A stretch of DNA of 31,714 bases from an uncultured Aliarcobacter sp. (lineage in GTDB: Bacteria > Campylobacterota > Campylobacteria > Campylobacterales > Arcobacteraceae): contig CANRCH010000001.1 of the NCBI GenBank assembly GCA_947629065.1, positions 1 to 31,714 of the forward strand. Direction: 5' to 3'. This document shows, one piece after another, positions 25,338 through 31,714 of the stretch. The first letter of the stretch is position 1. Every line of letters begins with the position of its first letter. The notes under the pieces are model-generated. The model was given only the letters and a program-made list of their open reading frames with translations. It did not search any database and was not told the DNA's origin. The translations under genes and the position numbers were made by a program.

Positions 25338-26519
25338 ATGTTTACAGTTTTACCAATAAAAGGTTTTATAGACCAAATTGATGGGTTTTTTTGTGATGGA
25401 ATTCACGCAGGACTTAAGCCAAATGGAAATAATGATTTAGGATTTATATATACAAATGAGCCTTGTACAGTTGGTACAGTTTTTACAAACAACAAATTTC
25501 AAGCAGCACCATTAAAACACTATTTAGCTTATGAAAAAGGTTTCAAAACAAACTTTGTATTAATAAACTCAAAAAATGCAAATGCATTAACAGGGAAAAA
25601 AGGAATTGAAGATATAAATAGTCTATTTTCGCAACTTAAATTTAAATTAGTTAATCCAATTATGAGTAGTACAGGAGTTATTGGAAATAGACTGCCACTT
25701 CAAAAACTAATAGATGGTGCAAATAGTTTTAATTTAAATGCAAAAAATGGTGAAAATCTATCAAAAGCAATTATGACAACAGATGCATATTCTAAAACTT
25801 GTCTTTATGAAGTAAAGCTAGAAAATGGAAAAAGTTTTAAAATTGGAGCTGTTGCAAAAGGTGCTGGAATGATAAATCCAAATTTAGCAACAATGCTATG
25901 CTTTATATGTACAGATGCAGATGCACCATTTAATGATATAGAAGAGGCATTAGAAAAAAATTCACACACAACTTTTAATGCAATTAGTGTAGATGGAGAT
26001 ACATCTACAAATGATACAGTTATGGTTTTAGCAAATGGAAAATCAAATGCTTATGATAAAGAGGCATTTAGTGAAGCTTTAAGATTAGTAATGCATGATA
26101 TGGCAATGTTAATGGTTGCAGATGGTGAAGGTGCAAAAAAAGTTGCTGCTTTTGAAGTAATAAATGCAAAAGATGATAAAGAAGCCGAAATTGCTGCAAA
26201 AGCACTTTCAAATTCACTTTTAGTAAAAACAGCACTTTTTGGAGAAGATCCAAACTTTGGAAGAATCGCTTCAACAATTGGAGCTTCACAAGTGCTTTGT
26301 GATGATGAAAAACTTGTAATTTCATATAATGATGTTGTAGTATTTAATAAAGGCGAAATCTGTTTTGATGAATTAACAGAAGCAAAAGCAGGTGAAGTAT
26401 TGAAAAATGATAAATACAAAATTATTTGTGATTTAGGGGTAGGTGAGGGTAAATTTATAGCTTATGGTTGTGACTTAGGTTATAAGTATGTAGAGATAAA
26501 TGCAGATTATAGAAGTTAA
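25338..26519 (+). CDS. argJ: Bifunctional ornithine acetyltransferase/N-acetylglutamate synthase
   Basis: 393 aa from the chosen start. ArgJ transfers acetyl from N-acetylornithine to glutamate, recycling the acetyl group in arginine synthesis. The precursor cuts itself before the nucleophile T185 in NLATMLCF. KGAGMINPN and the C-terminal GEDPNFGRIASTIGAS are family hallmarks. Whether it also uses acetyl-CoA cannot be told from sequence. The frame is open from 25317, inside the channel gene, but MFTVLPIKGF at 25338 with AAGGAT upstream is the natural start. It follows the channel gene by 1 base, so they are probably cotranscribed. Confidence 0.95.
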   Translation: MFTVLPIKGFIDQIDGFFCDGIHAGLKPNGNNDLGFIYTNEPCTVGTVFTNNKFQAAPLKHYLAYEKGFKTNFVLINSKNANALTGKKGIEDINSLFSQLKFKLVNPIMSSTGVIGNRLPLQKLIDGANSFNLNAKNGENLSKAIMTTDAYSKTCLYEVKLENGKSFKIGAVAKGAGMINPNLATMLCFICTDADAPFNDIEEALEKNSHTTFNAISVDGDTSTNDTVMVLANGKSNAYDKEAFSEALRLVMHDMAMLMVADGEGAKKVAAFEVINAKDDKEAEIAAKALSNSLLVKTALFGEDPNFGRIASTIGASQVLCDDEKLVISYNDVVVFNKGEICFDELTEAKAGEVLKNDKYKIICDLGVGEGKFIAYGCDLGYKYVEINADYRS

Positions 26520-26537
26520 TTTTAAGTACAAAATAAG

Positions 26538-26543
26538 TATAAT
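26538..26543 (+). promoter_or_regulatory. -10 box of ydcH
   Basis: TATAAT lies 32 bases before the ydcH ATG, and AAGGAT is the ribosome binding site. Confidence 0.5.
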
Positions 26544-26575
26544 CCCAAAATTTAAATTTCAATCAAGGATAAAAA

Positions 26576-26791
26576 ATGCTACACGAACATAGAGATGTAA
26601 TAGCTGAATTAAGACAAAAAGATGCACACTTTGCAAAAGTTTTTGACAGACACAATGATTTAGACCATGAAATCATTAACTTAGAAAAAGCTTATGCTGA
26701 TCAATTTGAAATTGATACAAAAAAGAAAGAAAAGCTAAAATTAAAAGATGAAATTTATGCTATGATTGTTAAGTATAACGCTGAAAAATAA
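26576..26791 (+). CDS. YdcH/DUF465 family small coiled-coil protein
   Basis: 71 aa. The family pattern is clear: F-x-K-V-F-D-R-H-N-x-L-D-H-E-I near residues 18-33, then a basic KKKEKLKLKDEIYAMI helix. The chain is predicted to be a helical hairpin or coiled coil throughout. The molecular role is unknown in the family. It is a single-gene unit: its own -10 box stands upstream and a strong terminator follows. Confidence 0.9.
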   Translation: MLHEHRDVIAELRQKDAHFAKVFDRHNDLDHEIINLEKAYADQFEIDTKKKEKLKLKDEIYAMIVKYNAEK

Positions 26792-26811
26792 TAGCTAAAA
26801 ACTTAGACAAT

Positions 26812-26848
26812 AAAAAGGCTTGGAAGTTTAACTTTCAAGCCTTTTTTT
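26812..26848 (+). terminator. Rho-independent terminator after ydcH
   Basis: A 15-bp stem (26812-26826 with 26832-26846, one G-T wobble) contains the core AAGGCTTG, has a TTTAA loop and runs into a T tail to 26848. It is the strongest terminator in the window and separates ydcH from gyrA. Confidence 0.9.
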
Positions 26849-26892
26849 ATTCTTGTAAATAACGATAAACTACTACTTAAGATAAATTTAGG

Positions 26893-26898
26893 TATAAT
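26893..26898 (+). promoter_or_regulatory. -10 box of gyrA
   Basis: TATAAT lies 33 bases before the gyrA ATG. AAAGG (26917-26921) is a modest ribosome binding site. No -35 box seen. Confidence 0.5.
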
Positions 26899-26931
26899 CA
26901 AGTCAATTTTAATTACAAAGGCATTATATTA

Positions 26932-29506
26932 ATGGAAAACCTTTTTGAAAATCAAGATATTATAGATGTAAATATTGAAGATAGTGTAAAAACTTCATAT
27001 TTAGACTATTCAATGAGTGTTATTATTGGACGAGCATTACCAGATGCAAAAGATGGATTAAAGCCTGTTCATAGAAGAATACTTTATGCAATGCATGAAT
27101 TAAATGTTACAAGTAAAGCAGCATATAAAAAATCTGCAAGGATTGTTGGAGATGTTATAGGAAAGTATCACCCTCATGGAGATACATCTGTTTATGATGC
27201 ATTAGTTCGTATGGCACAAAGCTTCTCTATGAGAGCACCACTTGTTGATGGGCAAGGAAACTTTGGATCGGTTGATGGTGATAATGCAGCTGCTATGAGA
27301 TATACAGAAGCTAGAATGACTAGAATAGCTGAAGAGGTTTTAAGAGATTTAGACAAAGATACAGTAAATTTTGTACCAAACTACGATGATACTATGAAAG
27401 AACCGTCAGTTCTTCCAACAAGAGTTCCTACACTTTTACTAAATGGAAGTGAAGGAATTGCTGTTGGTATGGCTACAAAAATTCCACCACACAACCTTGG
27501 TGAACTTCTTGATGCAATTTTATATCTAATTGATAATCCAGATGCAGTTGCTAGTGATTTAATGGAGTTTATTCAAGGTCCAGATTTCCCAACAGGTGGA
27601 ACAATTTTTGGAAGACGAGGAATAATTGATGCTTATAATACAGGTCGAGGACGTGTGAAAATAAGAGCAAAACATCATATTGAAACAAGAGCAAAAAAAG
27701 AGATTATTGTAATTGATGAGCTTCCATACCAAGTAAATAAAGCAAGATTAATTGAGCAAATAGCAGAACTAGCACGTGATAAGCAAATTGAAGGAATTTC
27801 AGAAGTAAGAGATGAGAGTGATAGAGAAGGAATTAGAGTTGTAATTGAACTAAAAAGAGACGCAATGGCTGAAATAGTTCTAAACAATCTATACAAATCA
27901 ACTCCAATGGAGACAACATTTGGAATCATTTTACTAGCAGTTCATAATAAAGAACCAAAAATATTCACTCTTCCAGAGATTTTAAACATTTTCTTATCTC
28001 ATAGAAAAACTGTAATTATTAGAAGAACAATTTTTGATTTAGAAAAAGCAAAAGCAAGAGCACATATTTTAGAGGGTTTAAAAATTGCTGTTGATAATAT
28101 TGATGAGGTTGTAAAAATCATTAGAGCTAGTTCTAATGATGCTGAAGCAAAACAGAATTTAGAGAATAGATTTGATTTAAGCCCAATTCAATCTCAAGCA
28201 ATTTTAGATATGAGATTAGGAAGATTAACAGGTCTTCAAAGAGATAAACTAGAGGCTGAATATCAAGAACTTATGATTTTGATTGCTGAACTTGAATCAA
28301 TTTTAAGAAGTGAAGATAAATTAAATGAGATCATAAGAGAAGAGCTAAATGAAATCAAAGAGAAATTCTCAAATCCAAGAAGAACTGAAATTGAAGACTC
28401 TTATGATGAGATTGATATTGAAGATTTAATACCAAATGAACCAATGGTTGTAACAATTACTCACAACGGTTATGTAAAAAGAGTACCTATAAAAGCCTAT
28501 GAAAAACAAAAAAAGAGGTGGAAAAGGAAAAGTTGCAGTTACAACTCACGATGATGATTTTATTGAAAGATTTTTCGTAAGTAATACCCACGATACTCTT
28601 ATGTTTGTTACAAATATGGGACAACTATATTGGCTAAAAGTATATAGAATTCCTGAAGGAAGTAGAACGGCAAAAGGAAAAGCGGTTGTAAATTTAATTA
28701 ATTTAAGACCTGATGAAAAAATTATGGCAATTATTACAACAAGTGATTTTGATGAGAGTAAATCATTAGCATTCTTTACGAAAAATGGGGTTATAAAAAG
28801 AACAAACTTAACTGAGTTTAGTAATATTAGAAGTAATGGAGTAAGAGCTATTGTTTTAGATGATGATGATGAAGTTGTAACAGCAAAAATTACAAATCCA
28901 GATACTCAATATTTAATGATATTTACAAGTCTAGGACAATGTATTAGATTTGAAGTTGATAAAACAAGAGAGCAAGGAAGAAGCACAAGAGGTGTTAGAG
29001 GAATCAAATTTAAGATTGAAAGTGACTTCGTTGTTGATGCAGAAATTATTGAAAATGAAGAGCAAGAGATTTTAACTGTATCTGAAAAAGGTATAGGAAA
29101 ACGAACAACAGTTGAAGAGTATAGGCTTACAAATAGAGCAGGAAGTGGAGTAATTGCCATGAAATTATCTCCTAAAACTGGAAATATTATTGGTGAAGTT
29201 TTAGTTGATGAAACACAAGATTTAATGCTTTTAACATCTATTGGAAAAATGATTAGAGTTGATATGCAAACAATTAGAAAAGCTGGAAGAAATACAAGTG
29301 GAGTAATAATTGTAAATGTGGATAAAGAGGATAAAGTTGTATCTATTGCAAAATGTCCAAAAGAGGATGAAGAGATAGAGTTAGATGAAAATGGAAATAT
29401 CATCAGATACAATGAAGATGGTGAAATTGAAACAAATGAAGAAGAGAGCAACAACTCAAATCTTTTAGATATTATTGAAACTAAAGAAGAAAAAGAAGAG
29501 GAGTAA
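26932..29506 (+). CDS. gyrA: DNA gyrase subunit A, reading frame broken by one base
   Basis: Two overlapping frames together encode GyrA. The first (26932-28554) gives the whole breakage-reunion core: quinolone region [13 protein letters not shown] with T85 and D89, and catalytic Y124 in RYTEARM. After the run of seven A (28508-28514) it reads [11 protein letters not shown] and stops. Removing one A restores QKRGGKG, the GyrA box, and joins the second frame (to 29506), which encodes the DNA-wrapping C-terminal beta-pinwheel and an acidic tail. The corrected protein would have 857 aa, a normal length. T85 is the wild-type state; T85I is the known quinolone-resistance change in Arcobacter. As gyrA is essential, a sequence error is likely. 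Confidence 0.92.
28508..28514 (+). other. A7 run at the gyrA frameshift site
   Basis: Seven A follow C28507; six would keep the frame through Q-K-R-G-G-K-G. The required shift is +1 (skip one base). The heptamer A-AAA-AAG is present in the zero frame, but it favours -1 slippage, which would not restore the frame. Confidence 0.85.
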
Positions 29507-29512
29507 AAAATT

Positions 29513-30550
29513 ATGAAAAAATTTAATGTTGCAGTTGTTGGAGCAACTGGTGCTGTTGGTGAAGAGCTTTTTAGAGTTATGGAAGATTTTAATTTTCCTA
29601 TAAATAAATTAATTCCACTTGCAAGTGCAAGAAGTGCTGGAAGTACAATCGAATATAAAAATAAAGATGTGACAGTTTTAGAATTAACTTCAACTGTTTT
29701 TGAAGAGCAAGAAGTTGAAATCGCATTTTTTTGTGCAGGTGGAAGTATCTCTGAAGAGTATGCAAAATATGCAGTTGAAGCAGGTGCAGTTGTAATTGAT
29801 AATACAAGTCATTTTAGAATGGATCCAAAAGTTCCACTTGTTGTACCTGAAGTAAACCCTGAAGATATAAGGCTTTGGAGAGAGAGCGGTATTATTGCAA
29901 ATCCAAACTGTTCAACTATTCAAATGGTTCAAAGTTTAAAACCACTTGACGAACTTTATGGGATAAAAAGAGTTGATGTTTCAACATATCAAGCAGTTTC
30001 AGGAGCTGGAAAAGCTGGAATGGAAGAGCTAGTTCAACAAATGCAAGATTTCTTTGCATTTAAATTAGATGAAACTGAAATTAAAGCATTTGCACACCAA
30101 ATCGCACTAAATGTAATTCCTCAAATTGATGTTGCAATGGAAAATGGATTTACAAAAGAAGAGATGAAAATGATTGCAGAAACTCAAAAAATCATGCATA
30201 AAAAATTTGATGTTGCAGCAACTTGTGTAAGAGTTCCAGTTTTAAGATCTCATAGTGAATCTTTAACAGTGACTTTTCAAGATGGAGTTGATGTTGATGT
30301 TGATGCGGTTAGAAGTGCATTAGCTGATTTTGAAAATGTAAAAGTAATAGATGATTTAGAAAATAAACAATATCCAATGCCAATAATCTCAACAGATACA
30401 GATTATACTTATGTAGGAAGAATTAGAAAAGATATTTACTCTTCAAATATTGTTCACTACTTTAATGTAGCTGATCAAGTAAGAGTAGGAGCTGCTACAA
30501 ATGCAGTTAGAATTGGTTTAAAATGGATTGAATTAGAAAGCGATATGTAA
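29513..30550 (+). CDS. asd: Aspartate-semialdehyde dehydrogenase
   Basis: 345 aa. It reduces aspartyl phosphate with NADPH to the semialdehyde that feeds lysine, diaminopimelate, methionine and threonine synthesis. The NADP loop GATGAVGEE is at 10-18; the catalytic cysteine is C133 in ANPNCSTIQ; the catalytic histidine region RSHSES is present. GAGGAG-like bases precede the ATG. It begins 6 bases after the gyrA stop, and the next gene starts directly at its stop codon, so asd sits in a run of cotranscribed housekeeping genes. Confidence 0.96.
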   Translation: MKKFNVAVVGATGAVGEELFRVMEDFNFPINKLIPLASARSAGSTIEYKNKDVTVLELTSTVFEEQEVEIAFFCAGGSISEEYAKYAVEAGAVVIDNTSHFRMDPKVPLVVPEVNPEDIRLWRESGIIANPNCSTIQMVQSLKPLDELYGIKRVDVSTYQAVSGAGKAGMEELVQQMQDFFAFKLDETEIKAFAHQIALNVIPQIDVAMENGFTKEEMKMIAETQKIMHKKFDVAATCVRVPVLRSHSESLTVTFQDGVDVDVDAVRSALADFENVKVIDDLENKQYPMPIISTDTDYTYVGRIRKDIYSSNIVHYFNVADQVRVGAATNAVRIGLKWIELESDM

Positions 30551-31063
30551 ATGTTAAAAAAAATCATAGAAAATGGACTTTGGAAAAGTAGATTTATTGT
30601 AATTCTTGCAGTAATTTTCAGCTTTATGGGTTCTGTGATTTTATTTATTGTTGCAAGTATTGATGTTTTAAATGTAGCTGGATTTGTGCTTACAAATGTT
30701 ATAAATGGTACTCATCCAGAGCATTTTCATGAAGATATAGTTGCAGGTGTTATTGCTGCAATAGATTTGTATTTAATTGCTGTAGTTTTATTGATTTTTG
30801 CCTTTGGAATTTATGAGTTATTTATCTCTAGAATAGCTGAAGCTTGTAGTGAAGATGATTGTAGTTCTGTACTTAATATAAGTTCACTTGATCAACTAAA
30901 AGATAAAATAGCTAAAGTAATTATAATGGTATTAGTTGTGAATTACTTTCAAAGAGTTTTGCATACAAAATACGAAACACCATTAGAATTACTATATTTC
31001 GCACTGGCAATTGTTGCATTAGCAGTTGGACTTTACTTTACAGGTAAAGTTGGAAAAAAATAA
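30551..31063 (+). CDS. YqhA family (UPF0114) membrane protein
   Basis: 170 aa. Hydrophobic segments are about 17-38, 62-90, 122-137 and 147-165, giving three to four transmembrane helices. LWKSRFIVILAVIFSFMGS at the start and YLIAVVLLIFAFGIYELFISRI in the middle are characteristic of the YqhA family. The function is unknown. The ATG follows the asd stop with no gap, so translation is coupled. A short acidic, Cys-containing loop (EACSEDDCSS) lies between the second and third hydrophobic stretches. Confidence 0.85.
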   Translation: MLKKIIENGLWKSRFIVILAVIFSFMGSVILFIVASIDVLNVAGFVLTNVINGTHPEHFHEDIVAGVIAAIDLYLIAVVLLIFAFGIYELFISRIAEACSEDDCSSVLNISSLDQLKDKIAKVIIMVLVVNYFQRVLHTKYETPLELLYFALAIVALAVGLYFTGKVGKK

Positions 31064-31077
31064 AAAAGGAATAATAT

Positions 31078-31714
31078 ATGTCAAAAATTTTTGTAGATGC
31101 ATGTTTTAGAAGACCAACACCTTATACTCCTGTTTGGATGATGAGACAAGCAGGAAGATATCTAAAAGAGTATAGAGAAGTAAGATCTCAAGCTGGTAAT
31201 TTTTTAAATCTTTGTCATAATCCAAAATTAGCGGCTGAAGTTACTATTCAGCCACTTGATATTGTAGGGGTTGATGCTGCAATTTTATTTAGTGATATTT
31301 TAGTAATTCCAAATGAAATGGGAATGCACTTAGAGTTTATTAATGGTGAAGGACCAGTTTTTAAAGACCCAATTAAAACTCAAGAAGATTTAGATAAATT
31401 AGTTGGTGGTGAAGAAGCTGCTTCAAAATTAACTTATGTTTATGAAACTATAAAACTTCTAAAAGAACAACTTCCTTCTGATAAGGCACTTATAGGATTT
31501 ACAGGATCTCCTTGGACACTTGCAACTTATATGATAGAGGGACAAGGAACTAAAACTTATGCTTTATCTAAAAAGATACTTTACTCAAACCCAGGATTAT
31601 TACATAATATATTAAGAAAACTAACAGATATAATAAAACTATATTTAGAAAAACAAATCCAATCAGGTGCTGATGTTGTTCAAATCTTCGATTCATGGGC
31701 AGCTGCAATTGAAC
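31078..31714 (+). CDS. hemE: Uroporphyrinogen decarboxylase, 5' part (runs off the window)
   Basis: 212 codons are visible of a family that usually has about 340. HemE removes four carboxyl groups from uroporphyrinogen III to give coproporphyrinogen III in haem synthesis. The N-terminal signature [16 protein letters not shown], the [14 protein letters not shown] strand, and [16 protein letters not shown] are diagnostic. AAAAGGAATAATAT before the ATG supports the start, 14 bases after the yqhA stop. The frame is still open at the right edge. It probably belongs to the same transcript as asd and yqhA. Confidence 0.97.
   Translation, partial: MSKIFVDACFRRPTPYTPVWMMRQAGRYLKEYREVRSQAGNFLNLCHNPKLAAEVTIQPLDIVGVDAAILFSDILVIPNEMGMHLEFINGEGPVFKDPIKTQEDLDKLVGGEEAASKLTYVYETIKLLKEQLPSDKALIGFTGSPWTLATYMIEGQGTKTYALSKKILYSNPGLLHNILRKLTDIIKLYLEKQIQSGADVVQIFDSWAAAIE

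Noticed and set aside
28505-28516. Programmed -1 frameshift signal A-AAA-AAG in gyrA, as in dnaX.
   Set aside because: The downstream frame lies +1 relative to the first, so a -1 slip would not join them. A one-base insertion explains the data better.
28906-29454. Long minus-strand open frame (182 aa) opposite the 3' part of gyrA, and similar ones opposite argJ, hldE and sufB.
   Set aside because: They are rich in S, L, F and I as expected for the complement of AT-rich coding DNA, lack ribosome binding sites, and lie inside well-identified genes.

Overview
The window looks like a chromosomal segment of a Campylobacterota bacterium close to Arcobacter/Aliarcobacter. The DNA is very AT-rich. 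Ribosome binding sites are mostly AAGGA or AGGAT variants, and TATAAT -10 boxes usually lack a clear -35. The gene set fits this group: SUF genes together with a NifU-like protein, heptose-LPS genes, CheV, and a GyrA whose quinolone-site threonine is residue 85. The genus is inferred from protein character, not from a database search.

Layout. Positions 1-98 hold the 3' end of an LPS heptosyltransferase, which converges on cheV (-). tcdA (-) and greA (+) diverge from a shared promoter region. After greA come a calcineurin-like phosphoesterase and an McrB-McrC type IV restriction pair (3014-6207), ended by a 16-bp perfect hairpin. Positions 6266-11603 (-) are an Fe-S assembly operon, sufB-sufC-sufD-sufS-sufE plus a DUF59 gene. 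It diverges from a NifU-like gene (+) that is followed by a CBS-domain gene. A GGDEF diguanylate cyclase (-) and argH (+) come next. Positions 16266-19464 look accessory: a 63-aa HTH protein (-), two lipoproteins and a DUF4105/Lnb-like protein with a predicted outer-membrane barrel (+). Positions 19461-22965 (-) encode ADP-heptose synthesis (gmhB-hldD-hldE-gmhA). The rest is housekeeping on the + strand: a GT-like protein, rpmB, a K+ channel subunit, argJ, ydcH, gyrA, asd, yqhA and the start of hemE.

How the parts work together. The suf operon and the NifU-like gene carry two near-identical 25-bp palindromes, one in front of each, which suggests one shared Fe-S regulator. The NifU-like protein has lost all three scaffold cysteines of its IscU domain but keeps the cysteines of its ferredoxin-like and Nfu domains, so SufBCD is probably the assembly scaffold. 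The HTH gene and the lipoprotein/DUF4105 genes are separated by three GTT-N9-AAC elements spaced exactly 31 bp apart, which look like the operators of a small switch.

Other points. gyrA is interrupted by one extra A in a run of seven A, inside the GyrA-box codons; this is probably a sequence error but should be checked. The only two G7 runs I saw lie in the ribosome-binding regions of mcrB and the first lipoprotein. No tRNA, rRNA, CRISPR array, insertion sequence or transposase was seen, and no gene-free stretch exceeds 300 bases; the longest is 11604-11843, which holds the suf/nifU operators.
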